Below are positions 48,356 to 55,549 of a stretch of 64,000 bases of DNA, in pieces (positions within the stretch are counted from its first letter, which is position 1; the number at the start of each line of letters is the position of its first letter). A program made the translations under genes and the position numbers. A model generated the notes under the pieces. It searched no databases. It was given only the letters and a program-made list of their open reading frames with translations, and had not been told where the DNA came from. The DNA lies in the NCBI GenBank assembly GCA_016342415.1, contig JAEIOD010000008.1, positions 1 through 64,000 of the forward strand, read 5' to 3'. The DNA is from Clostridiales bacterium. Its GTDB lineage: Bacteria > Bacillota > Clostridia > Peptostreptococcales > Acidaminobacteraceae.

Positions 48356-49258
48356 ATGGATGAAACTATTAAGAAAAGTATAATAATAATCGAAGATAAC
48401 TTACACAATAGATTAAGTATTGAAATCATATCTGAGCAATTAGGGTACTCGAAGTACCACTTTTCAAAGCTGTTCAAGAAAAATATGGGAATTACAGTCC
48501 ATAATTATGTGACTAACAGAAGACTAATTTGTTCTGCCAAAGACATATTAAAAGGTGAAAAAATAGTTGATATTGCCATGAATTATGGCTATGAAACTCA
48601 ATCAGGATATAGTAAAGCCTTTGTTAAAAAATTTGGTTTTCCCCCTAACATGTTGCATGCTATGAGATTGATAAAGGAGTTATTTTCGGAAATAGGAGGT
48701 CGAAATATGAATTATGAACAACTATACTCTGATTTAAGAAATACGCTTAACAAGAAGTATTCTAAAGATGATATTGTCAAATTTGATAATGCATATAAGC
48801 TTGTCTTGGAGTCGCTAAACGACAAAAAGAGATATTCTGGTGAACCATACATAATCCACCCACTAAGTGTTGCTAAAATATTGGAAACCATGGATTTACC
48901 TATCGATACTGTAATATTGGGTCTATTGCATGAAACTATATCTCCTGATAGTAAAATCAATAAAGATAAAATTTTAAATGAATTTGGAGAGAACATCTAT
49001 CAAAAAATACATTTGATCAATAACTTAGATTTTCATGAAATGAATGTAAATCAGATTTTCTCTGAATATGACGATGATATTATAATGATAAAGCTTGCAG
49101 ATAGACTCCATAACATGAAAACATTGAAACATTTATCACAAACAAGGTGGAAGGAAAAAGCTCAGGAAACAATGAATCTATTCCTACCCATAGCATCAGC
49201 CATGGAGTTGGAAGAACTCAAAATGGAACTAGAACACTTATCATTAGAGTATATGTAA
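48356..49258 (+). CDS. AraC-type HTH fused to RelA/SpoT-like HD domain
   Basis: A 300-residue protein of unusual build. Residues 8-105 are a complete AraC/XylS double helix-turn-helix (LSIEIISEQLGYSKYHFSKLFKK, IVDIAMNYGYETQSGYSKAFVKKFG). Residues 118-300 resemble the HD hydrolase domain of SpoT/MESH1: His168 in YIIHPLSVAKIL, His192-Glu193 where the family has His-Asp, and Asp249 in IKLADRLHNMKTL. The ED pair of SpoT after HD is not evident, so activity is doubtful. AGGAG precedes the ATG. An internal AGGAGG plus ATG at 48707 could also start the HD part alone. A nucleotide-sensing transcription factor is a possible inference. Confidence 0.85.
   Translation: MDETIKKSIIIIEDNLHNRLSIEIISEQLGYSKYHFSKLFKKNMGITVHNYVTNRRLICSAKDILKGEKIVDIAMNYGYETQSGYSKAFVKKFGFPPNMLHAMRLIKELFSEIGGRNMNYEQLYSDLRNTLNKKYSKDDIVKFDNAYKLVLESLNDKKRYSGEPYIIHPLSVAKILETMDLPIDTVILGLLHETISPDSKINKDKILNEFGENIYQKIHLINNLDFHEMNVNQIFSEYDDDIIMIKLADRLHNMKTLKHLSQTRWKEKAQETMNLFLPIASAMELEELKMELEHLSLEYM
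48694..48709 (+). promoter_or_regulatory. Internal ribosome binding site and start for the HD domain
   Basis: AGGAGG (48694-48699) lies seven bases before ATG (48707), in frame and exactly at the junction between the AraC and HD parts. It may give a separate HD protein of 183 residues, or be a relic of two genes that fused. Confidence 0.55.
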
Positions 49259-49264
49259 ATAAAA

Positions 49265-49340
49265 AGAACTGGGCAAATTAAATGCTCAGTTCTATTATTT
49301 ACTTCATTTCAATGATTTCTTATCATAATCCACTGGTTAT
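49265..49340. repeat. VOC 3'-end/hairpin relic, copy E
   Basis: AGAACTGGGCA (49265-49275) and TGCTCAGTTCT (49283-49293) form the terminator of the AraC-HD gene. On the minus strand the stem is preceded by GATTATGATAAGAAATCATT, alignable with the codons for GYDVEIIR. Confidence 0.6.
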
Positions 49341-49396
49341 GATGACACTCAAAACAATTTAAATTCTTCACTATTTCATGAAAACACCACTTTATT

Positions 49397-50155
49397 TTAT
49401 AGTTTACCATTTACTTCCTCAACCCAAATATAAACAATTAATTCATTTACTTTCTCAAAACCAATCGAATGTGCAAGTTTCTTAGATGCATCTTTACTTT
49501 CCCAACAACACCAATCTGGTTCTATTTTGTGATCTAATAGTTCTTTAATTAAAAGTAATGAGGCCAATTTCCCATAGCCCTTTTGTCTATATAAGTCATC
49601 TGTTTTCACATCTATCTCAGCATGTCCTGCACCCAACATAAAGCCTGAGCAATAAGAAATTGTTTTATTGTTATCCTTCAATCTAGAAGTTAAATAAGGG
49701 ATTTTGGAGTTAAATTCTGATTCATGATTGATTGAAAAGTTTAAACCACAATTAAAGTCTGTATTATCATATATAACTTTAAACTTATCCTGATTCAGTT
49801 TATACACACACCTTCTATCAATAATATCACTGTATCCTTTAAACACTTCTTTCAGTACACCCTGCCATTTATCATCAGGTGTAACAAGTATTGCTTCCTT
49901 CAAATTATTCAATTTGAGGTGCTTTCTAAAAATTATATCTCTCAAATCCGAAACTAAAGAATTAGTCTCTTTGTTACCTGTTACAAAATGAAAGTCAAAT
50001 TGAGTAAACAGAATTGCAAACTCTGGTTTATATTCATCATTAACGTATAAGTCACAATCATACTGACCTTCTAGTGCTGAATAAATAACTGGTTTACTAT
50101 GTTCATATTCTTCAAACAAATGAACATAGTTCATTTTATTTTCTACTTTTATCAT
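49397..50155 (-). CDS. GNAT N-acetyltransferase (PF12746-like)
   Basis: An acetyltransferase of about 252 residues, longer than the other GNATs here. The N-terminal half is variable; the C-terminal half has SYCSGFMLGAGHAEIDVKTDDLYRQKGYGKLASLLLIKELL with the acetyl-CoA loop RQKGYG, and WCCWESKDASKKLAHSIGF. This fits the GNAT_acetyltran group. GGGAGG lies ten bases before the ATG at 50155; the frame opens at 50182. Function unknown. Confidence 0.82.
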   Translation of the reverse strand: MIKVENKMNYVHLFEEYEHSKPVIYSALEGQYDCDLYVNDEYKPEFAILFTQFDFHFVTGNKETNSLVSDLRDIIFRKHLKLNNLKEAILVTPDDKWQGVLKEVFKGYSDIIDRRCVYKLNQDKFKVIYDNTDFNCGLNFSINHESEFNSKIPYLTSRLKDNNKTISYCSGFMLGAGHAEIDVKTDDLYRQKGYGKLASLLLIKELLDHKIEPDWCCWESKDASKKLAHSIGFEKVNELIVYIWVEEVNGKL

Positions 50156-50328
50156 ATTGATTATACCTCCCTTTTCTTTCAAGTCCCACTGTTAAAAACA
50201 TATCATATATTCGACTTGAAAAATATGTCAATTTCATTACACGTAGAGTAATTCAATCAACAATCATAGAAAGTTCAAATATACTTTTGTACTTATATAA
50301 TTTACAATTGTTTCTAATTCTCACTAAA

Positions 50329-50408
50329 AAAACTAGCAGATTTCTCCACTAGTTCATGATTCTTATTTTCTTCTGATAATCTCAACAGAAAACCCATTTG
50401 GATACGAA
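50329..50408 (-). repeat. VOC 3'-end/hairpin relic, copy F
   Basis: AACTAGCAGA, loop TTTC, TCCACTAGTT (50331-50354, two mismatches), followed on the minus strand by TTTTTTTAG. It is preceded by the best preserved VOC tail: one frame reads YPNGFSVEIIRRK and a TAA stop. Confidence 0.75.
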
Positions 50409-50465
50409 GGCAATTGAAATAGATATTCAATGTTTTAGTTACTTACAGCAATTCCTTTCACAGCA

Positions 50466-51170
50466 TTACCAATAAACATGAATATGGTTAAAAAGAAACG
50501 ATTTGATGCCCTTTGCTCTTTCATATTCCTCATAATCATCAATTTCAAAATCTTTAAATCTATAAACATCTGCTCTTTCTTTCCTAGGATCAACAATCCA
50601 ATATTCTTTCACACCAGAGAGCATATAAGTATTTAATTTTCTAACTTTATCTCTACTAATTGAAGATGGAGAAAGTACTTCAATCAACAAACTTGGTACA
50701 CCAACATATCGATCTTCATCATCAATATTTTCCATTAAATTGCAAATGATACCTAAGTCTGGCTGTACTATATTTATCTTTTCATCCACTGATAACTTAA
50801 TATCATAAGGTGCAATAAATGGGATACATCCAGTGATTTTTTGCTTATACAATTCACCATAAAGAATACCTACAATTGATTGATGAGTCACCTTAGGTGA
50901 TGAAAGCATGTAAACTTCTCCATCTATCAGTTCATAACGCTTATCACTATTAGAAGCTAATTTTAAGAACTCCTCATAACTCACTTTTCTATCCTTGGAT
51001 TCATATTGTGTAAATGATTCTTTAACTAAACCTTCAGCATCAAGTTTCTCAGTATGTCGCATAATCTTAGCTACTACTCTACCGTTTTTTTTAACGTAGA
51101 TATCTTCATAATCTAGTAATTTTAACATCTTTCCAAAACTATTTTTAACTTCAGTTGCATTAATAATCAT
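50466..51170 (-). CDS. Phd/YefM-type antitoxin domain fused to Uma2 nuclease
   Basis: About 234 residues. Residues 1-45 (INATEVKNSFGKMLKLLDYEDIYVKKNGRVVAKIM) are a Phd/YefM-type antitoxin DNA-binding fold. Residues 60-234 are a Uma2 (DUF820) restriction-endonuclease-like domain: YEEFL, RYELIDGEVYMLSSP, PDLGII and the catalytic type LLIEVLSPSSISRDKVRKLNTY, ending in KEYWIVDP. The antitoxin fold usually regulates its own promoter, and three TTAGCTAA boxes stand there. AGGAGGG precedes the ATG at 51170 (GTG at 51173 is the alternative). Role unknown; both self-regulated nuclease and defence are possible. Confidence 0.85.
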   Translation of the reverse strand: MIINATEVKNSFGKMLKLLDYEDIYVKKNGRVVAKIMRHTEKLDAEGLVKESFTQYESKDRKVSYEEFLKLASNSDKRYELIDGEVYMLSSPKVTHQSIVGILYGELYKQKITGCIPFIAPYDIKLSVDEKINIVQPDLGIICNLMENIDDEDRYVGVPSLLIEVLSPSSISRDKVRKLNTYMLSGVKEYWIVDPRKERADVYRFKDFEIDDYEEYERAKGIKSFLFNHIHVYW

Positions 51171-51188
51171 CACTTCACCCTCCTGCTT

Positions 51189-51235
51189 TTAGCTAATATT
51201 TACATTAGCTAATTAAATTATATCATTTTAGCTAA
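51189..51235. promoter_or_regulatory. Three TTAGCTAA palindromes, probable operator
   Basis: TTAGCTAA occurs at 51189-51196, 51205-51212 and 51228-51235, between the start codon and the -35 box of the Phd-Uma2 gene. The third box lies in the promoter spacer. This is the layout of an autoregulated toxin-antitoxin promoter. Confidence 0.8.
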
Positions 51236-51245
51236 AACGTGTAAA
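51217..51245 (-). promoter_or_regulatory. Promoter of the Phd-Uma2 gene
   Basis: On the minus strand TTTACA (51240-51245), 17 bases, TATAAT (51217-51222). Confidence 0.8.
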
Positions 51246-51314
51246 GTTAACAAGCTATCTCCACAACTGAATAAGTGCTTGTTTATATCTATAATATCCC
51301 AACTGCAAAAGAAA

Positions 51315-51435
51315 GAACTAGCAGATTTCTCTACTCGTTAAATAATCATTATCTTCAAAAAAAGCTAATGGATTTTCCATCAGCTCTGCAATTTACTTCT
51401 TTATTCTAATGATTTCCATTTCATAACCATCTTGT
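51315..51435 (-). repeat. VOC 3'-end/hairpin relic, copy G (double)
   Basis: On the minus strand QDGYEMEIIRIKK can be read, then hairpin AGCTGATGGA/TCCATTAGCT (51363-51385) with a T run, then a second hairpin with arms AACGAGTAGA/TCTGCTAGTT (51316-51340). Two units seem to stand in tandem. There is no gene upstream of it on this strand for about 1 kb, so it is a relic and not an active gene end. Confidence 0.7.
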
Positions 51436-51439
51436 TATG

Positions 51440-51609
51440 AACCTTTAGAATTAATATTTTGAGTCTAAACAGAAAAAAAGTTTTATCTGTAATTTCTAAA
51501 ATAAGAATTTTTAGTTATGTATAGTAGATGATTTGAAATTCCTAAATTGGGTATTTATTTAATCGAGTAAAACTTACTAGAATATATTTTGAACTAAAAG
51601 GAGATTAGT
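51440..51609. other. Rest of the intergenic region before the VOC gene
   Basis: AT-rich, with no gene that I can support. AAAGGAG at 51598-51604 is the ribosome binding site of the next gene. Confidence 0.4.
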
Positions 51610-52023
51610 ATGAAATTTATACCCTATATTATGTTAGAAGGTAACACAAATGAAGCTTTAGAGTTTTATAAAACTGTTTTTAAAGGTGAGATATCATCTA
51701 TGATGAGATTTGATGAAAATCCAGAAATGTCAGTAGATGATGATTATAAAAACAAGATTCTACACGCAGAATTAAAGATAGGAAAACATTTTTTGTATTT
51801 TTCTGATGCATTTCCTGGACAACCAGTAAGAAAGGGAGATCAAGTTTCTACTCTTATTGAATTTGATACAATAGAGGAAATCGAGCGAGTATACAAAGAA
51901 CTATCTGAGGATGTTGAAATATTTATGCCTATTGCTGACACGTTTTGGAACTCTAGATTTGCCTCATTTGTTGATAAATATGGCATTGGTTGGAGCTTAA
52001 ATTACCAATATCCTGAAAAATAA
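51610..52023 (+). CDS. VOC family protein, PhnB-like
   Basis: A 137-residue VOC fold protein of the PhnB type. IPYIMLEGNTNEALEFYKTVFKGEI at the start, ILHAELKIGKHFLYFSDAFPG in the middle and FASFVDKYGIGWSLNYQYPEK at the end. Related to the protein at 43435 but with a longer C-terminus. Binding partner or reaction unknown; such proteins are often linked with drug or stress tolerance. Confidence 0.88.
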   Translation: MKFIPYIMLEGNTNEALEFYKTVFKGEISSMMRFDENPEMSVDDDYKNKILHAELKIGKHFLYFSDAFPGQPVRKGDQVSTLIEFDTIEEIERVYKELSEDVEIFMPIADTFWNSRFASFVDKYGIGWSLNYQYPEK

Positions 52024-52074
52024 TATGGCACTTCATTCGAAGTGCTTTTCGTATGCCTAGAAAAACCGAAAATA

Positions 52075-52100
52075 AAACTTATAGCTTTCACTATAAGTCT
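52075..52100 (-). terminator. Terminator of the glyoxalase gene
   Basis: ACTTATAG and CTATAAGT (52078-52100, loop CTTTCA on the plus strand). On the minus strand it is followed by TTTATTTT. It corresponds in position to the hairpins of the relic copies. Confidence 0.75.
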
Positions 52101-52106
52101 CATAGA

Positions 52107-52487
52107 TTACTTTCTTCTTATAATCTCTACATCATAACCATCTGGATCTGTCACAAAATAGTATGATGGCAGTGTCCCTGGTAAACCCATTAACTTCGTT
52201 ACTTGATAACCCATTGCCTCATGTTTATCTCTTGAAGCTTCTAGATCCTCTACACCAAGTGCCAAATGACTAAATCCATTACCAATAACATATGGTGTTT
52301 CGGGATTATAATTATAAGTCAGTTCAATTTCATACGTGTTAAAGTCATCTGCTAAAAAAACCAATGTGAATTCATGTTCAGGAAAGTCTTTTCTTCTTGT
52401 TTCCTTTAAGCCTAATGCTTCTGTGTAAAACTTTAATGAGGCATCTAAATCCATTACTCTAAAACAAGTATGTAACATTTTATACAT
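52107..52487 (-). CDS. Glyoxalase I-like VOC protein
   Basis: A protein of about 126 residues with two VOC half-repeats. The four metal ligands of lactoylglutathione lyase are present: His in LHTCFRV, Glu in YEIELTYN, His in FSHLALGV and Glu in DVEIIRRK. The start MLHTCFRVMDLDASLKFYTEALGL is typical of GloA. It should isomerise the hemithioacetal of methylglyoxal with a thiol cofactor. GGGAGC precedes the ATG at 52487 and it overlaps the GNAT gene before it by eight bases. Its 3' end and hairpin are the apparent parent sequence of the relics in this island. Confidence 0.9.
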   Translation of the reverse strand: MYKMLHTCFRVMDLDASLKFYTEALGLKETRRKDFPEHEFTLVFLADDFNTYEIELTYNYNPETPYVIGNGFSHLALGVEDLEASRDKHEAMGYQVTKLMGLPGTLPSYYFVTDPDGYDVEIIRRK

Positions 52488-52986
52488 GAAGTGCTCCCTT
52501 CTCATAGTTTTCTTTAGTCAACGTCATAATTGTAGCATCCTCCATAATTAACGTTGCTTCAAAACCATATTCTTTTAATTTATGTTGTGCAAAGTAATTT
52601 ACCAACCATAACTCAAAGAATAATTCCTCTCCTTTAACCGTATTAAAATAGTAATCCAATACGGCTTGTAATGCCTTTTTACCAAAACCTTTATTTCGTT
52701 CTACGTGAAGAATCTTCATATCCATATGAGCTGCTTTAGTTTTATCATCATACTTTCTGATGCTCAAATCACCAATAGCCATCTCATCGTTTAATATAAT
52801 ATAGTGGTTGTTAAACTCTTCACCTTTATTTAATATATTAAACAATGCTTCTTTATCTTCATCTCTTACATTATAAACGCCGCCAGATGCAAGCATAGAC
52901 TCCTCATCACCCCAAAACGTTTGAATAAAATCCATATCAGCTTGTTCTATTGTTCTAATTGTTATCTTGTCATTATTTAAAATCAT
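52480..52986 (-). CDS. GNAT N-acetyltransferase, RimJ/RimL-like
   Basis: A 168-residue acetyltransferase. KITIRTIEQADMDFIQTFW at the start, MDMKILHVERNKGFGKKALQ with the acetyl-CoA loop RNKGFG, and LVNYFAQHKLKEYGFEATLI at the end. AAGGAG precedes the ATG. It overlaps the glyoxalase gene (52487) and the membrane-protein gene before it (52973-52986), so these form one transcript. Confidence 0.88.
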   Translation of the reverse strand: MILNNDKITIRTIEQADMDFIQTFWGDEESMLASGGVYNVRDEDKEALFNILNKGEEFNNHYIILNDEMAIGDLSIRKYDDKTKAAHMDMKILHVERNKGFGKKALQAVLDYYFNTVKGEELFFELWLVNYFAQHKLKEYGFEATLIMEDATIMTLTKENYEKGALHV

Positions 52987-53401
52987 CTTCTACTCCTTTA
53001 TAAGTACCTTCTTTAATATCAAAACTGTAAGCCCCATTGGTAGTTTTAATATAATAATTTCCTTTATAGATAAATCCTTCTTTTCCTACATGTTTCCTTA
53101 AGGTCTTCACATATGTATCAGGTATCATCTCAATAGCCTCATCATAAGTATAGTTTGGTAAGACAACAAATGAAAACAGTCCTACGCTTAATAGGAATAC
53201 ATACAATATCACAATCATTTTTTTAGTAAAACTTTTTTGTTTAAAAGCAATATAAAGTGGGATGATTATGGTCAAACTGAGTATAGGCACATTTGAATCT
53301 ATGACACTCCCATAAACAAACAGATTTAGATAAGTAAAACCCGCTAAATAGAGAAACATAAACGCAATCAACAGTATGTAATACTTTTTATATTTCATCA
53401 T
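52973..53401 (-). CDS. Hypothetical small membrane protein
   Basis: A 142-residue protein not recognised. Three hydrophobic helices (about 7-30, 36-52 and 61-83) and a small C-terminal soluble domain (KEGFIYKGNYYIKTTNGAYSFDIKEG). It overlaps the end of the ABC ATPase gene and the start of the GNAT gene. GGAGATTA precedes the ATG. It may be a partner of the ATPase, but it lacks the EAA loop of a permease. Confidence 0.72.
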   Translation of the reverse strand: MMKYKKYYILLIAFMFLYLAGFTYLNLFVYGSVIDSNVPILSLTIIIPLYIAFKQKSFTKKMIVILYVFLLSVGLFSFVVLPNYTYDEAIEMIPDTYVKTLRKHVGKEGFIYKGNYYIKTTNGAYSFDIKEGTYKGVEDDFK

Positions 53402-53996
53402 TAATCTCCAAAGGCAACCCTTTAACCATTAGTGTATGATGACAGAAAGCCTTAACATCTTCATCATGTGTTACTAGTAATATGGTTCTATTATCTTCTT
53501 TCCATAGTTTCATAAAATCATTTATTATCCCGGCTTTCAATGCCTTGTCCAATCCTTTGAACGGTTCATCCATCAATAAAATATCACTAGGATATGCAAA
53601 AGCTCTTGCTATTGCAACTCTTCTTTTCATACCACCAGACAATTGATTTGGATACTGCTGACTAGAGTCTATTAGACCTACTAGTTGCAAATAGTGCTTT
53701 ACAGTATTGTCTATTTCATCTTCATTTATATGTCCCTTCAAAATAACTGAAATATTATCATAAACCGTTAACCAAGGTAATAATTTATCTTCTTGAAATA
53801 TGAACGATTGTTTAGAGGATTTATAAATCTCACCTTCATAGGAAATTAACCCAGCGACTGCATTTAAGAGTGTTGTTTTACCACAACCGCTCGGTCCAAA
53901 TAAACAAGTAATTTGTTTGGCTTTAAAATCATATGAAAACTCGTTTAAAACACATAAATGATCATAAGAAACAGATACATTATCTAATTTAATCAT
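53388..53996 (-). CDS. ABC transporter ATP-binding protein, SsuB/TauB-like
   Basis: A cassette of about 202 residues. Walker A FGPSGCGKTT, Q-loop SFIFQEDKLLPWLTV, signature LSGGMKRRV, Walker B ILLMDEPFKGLD and switch VTHDED. These are closest to ATPases of nitrate/sulfonate/taurine or pyrimidine-precursor importers. No permease or binding-protein gene adjoins it, so it is an orphan in the window. AAGGAG precedes the ATG at 53996; the open frame begins at 54026. Confidence 0.87.
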   Translation of the reverse strand: MIKLDNVSVSYDHLCVLNEFSYDFKAKQITCLFGPSGCGKTTLLNAVAGLISYEGEIYKSSKQSFIFQEDKLLPWLTVYDNISVILKGHINEDEIDNTVKHYLQLVGLIDSSQQYPNQLSGGMKRRVAIARAFAYPSDILLMDEPFKGLDKALKAGIINDFMKLWKEDNRTILLVTHDEDVKAFCHHTLMVKGLPLEINDEI

Positions 53997-54069
53997 AACT
54001 CTCCTTCTTGTTATAAAATCTCTCATTACATTATAACAAGATTTTTATGTAATGGTCCATTTTCTTTCA

Positions 54070-54100
54070 AAAAAATAATAAAACGGTAGCAAGCTACCGT
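54070..54100 (-). terminator. Terminator of the superoxide reductase gene
   Basis: Perfect stem ACGGTAGC (54083-54090) and GCTACCGT (54093-54100). On the minus strand it is followed by TTTTATTATTTTTTT. Confidence 0.85.
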
Positions 54101-54111
54101 CATTATTTTTC

Positions 54112-54486
54112 TTATGATTTCCACAAACTGTGCAGATTACAATATGATCTTGCTGTTACCTCAGTTGCAAAGGTTTTAAAAATCGCTTCCGGTTTATCAC
54201 CAGGCTTAAAGAATACTTTCATCACTTCTGCGCCTGCCAACAACTCAATCCACTCTATGTAATGCTCATCTGTCATTGGGTGTAATGTAGAACCGACATA
54301 TACTTTAAATCCACCATCGATTTTTTCAATTACCGGTACATGTTTCTCAGTTGAAGAATCTGCAGTTAATTCATTTAAAAGAGTCATATCTTGACCACAG
54401 CATACCAAAGTACCTGCAGAAGCATGATTCATCTGAACAATATTGCCACATAATTCACATTTGTAAACCTCATTAAATTTAGTCAT
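54112..54486 (-). CDS. dfx: Desulfoferrodoxin (superoxide reductase)
   Basis: A 124-residue two-iron enzyme that reduces superoxide to hydrogen peroxide in anaerobes. The N-terminal desulforedoxin site has CELCG and CCG cysteines (residues 10, 13, 29, 30). The catalytic neelaredoxin part has the ligands Glu-His in TEKHVP (near 47-52), His in LHPM, and the late Cys and His in CNLH. AAGGAGG precedes the ATG. Single-gene unit with its own terminator. Confidence 0.96.
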   Translation of the reverse strand: MTKFNEVYKCELCGNIVQMNHASAGTLVCCGQDMTLLNELTADSSTEKHVPVIEKIDGGFKVYVGSTLHPMTDEHYIEWIELLAGAEVMKVFFKPGDKPEAIFKTFATEVTARSYCNLHSLWKS

Positions 54487-54667
54487 TGTTCCTCCTTACA
54501 ATACATATTTCATATAGTTTTATAACCTTGATATAAGTATACCACTTTTATCAATCTACAAACAATAAATAAGCATCAAATAAATTTATACTTAAATGGT
54601 GACATATCGAAACTTACTATTTCTCTACTAGACTGGTATCGTTTATACTCTAAGCAAGGAGGCAGTA

Positions 54668-55519
54668 ATGAAAAAACTAATAATTATATTTATGGCTGTA
54701 ATTGCACTTTACGGCTGTCAACCAAAGGAAGAAGCAACATTAGTAATTGGTGGTATTCCAGATCAAAATGCTTCAACATTAAGTGAGCGTTTTGATGAAC
54801 TGGCAAACTACATTGAGAAACAAACTGGTATAAAAACTGAATATGTACCATCAACAGACTATGCAGCCCTTGTAACAGCATTCGGTCGTGAGGATGTTCA
54901 CCTGGGATGGTTCGGCGGATTGACTGGCGTTCAAGCAAGAGCCCTTGTTGAGGGATCTGAAGCCATTGCACATCGACCAAGAGATGCTGAGTTCGAATCC
55001 GTTTTTATCTATAACAAATCTCTAGAGATTACCTCACTTGAGGACTTAAGGGATTTATCTTTTACATTCGGTAGTGAAAACTCTACTTCGGGTCATTTAA
55101 TGCCAAGGTTCTTTTTAATGGAAGCTGGTTTGATACCAGAAGAGGATTTTTCTCAAATACCTAATTATTCAGGATCTCATGATAAAACATGGAAACTTGT
55201 AGAATCTGGTACTTTTGATGCAGGCGCATTAAATATTGCGGTATGGGAAAGTGCTGTTTCTGAGAACAAAGTAGATTTAAGTAAAGTAGATGTATTCTAT
55301 ACAACACCACCTTACTTCGATTACAACTGGACTGTTTCAAACATCGACAAAACATTTGGACCAGGTTCCAAAGATAAAATACAAGCAGCATTGCTTAGTT
55401 TTGGTCAAGATAATCCAGAGATAATGGCATTATTCCAAGATGAAAGTTTTGTTGAAACCAACAATGACAATTACAATGCTATTTTGGATGTAGCAAAATC
55501 ACTTAATATTATAGAGTAA
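54668..55519 (+). CDS. PhnD-type substrate-binding lipoprotein (putative selenate or oxyanion importer)
   Basis: A 283-residue lipoprotein (lipobox LYGC, Cys17). It has the PhnD-like fold: IGGIPDQNASTL near 28-39, EYVPSTDYAALVTAF, VHLGWFGGLTGVQARAL, TFGSENSTSGHLMPRFFLMEAG and YTTPPYFDYNWTVS. The WFGG, TSGHLMPR and YYDYNW-type segments recall proteins annotated as putative selenate transporters, but phosphonate or phosphite cannot be ruled out. AAGGAGG precedes the ATG. First gene of a three-gene importer operon. Confidence 0.88.
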   Translation: MKKLIIIFMAVIALYGCQPKEEATLVIGGIPDQNASTLSERFDELANYIEKQTGIKTEYVPSTDYAALVTAFGREDVHLGWFGGLTGVQARALVEGSEAIAHRPRDAEFESVFIYNKSLEITSLEDLRDLSFTFGSENSTSGHLMPRFFLMEAGLIPEEDFSQIPNYSGSHDKTWKLVESGTFDAGALNIAVWESAVSENKVDLSKVDVFYTTPPYFDYNWTVSNIDKTFGPGSKDKIQAALLSFGQDNPEIMALFQDESFVETNNDNYNAILDVAKSLNIIE

Positions 55520-55549
55520 GCACTAGTTGCTTACTCTTTGGAGTTTCTT

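Noticed and set aside
45512..52100. The repeated hairpins taken as a CRISPR array or as integron attC sites
   Set aside because: Copies are about 0.4-1.9 kb apart with genes between them, so they are not CRISPR. The integron core GTTRRRY/RYYYAAC is not seen at the ends and no integrase gene is in the window.
54601..54650. Ninth copy of the CTAGTAGA hairpin before the importer operon
   Set aside because: ACTTACTATTTCTCTACTAGACT is only partly similar and cannot form the same stem; it may be chance.
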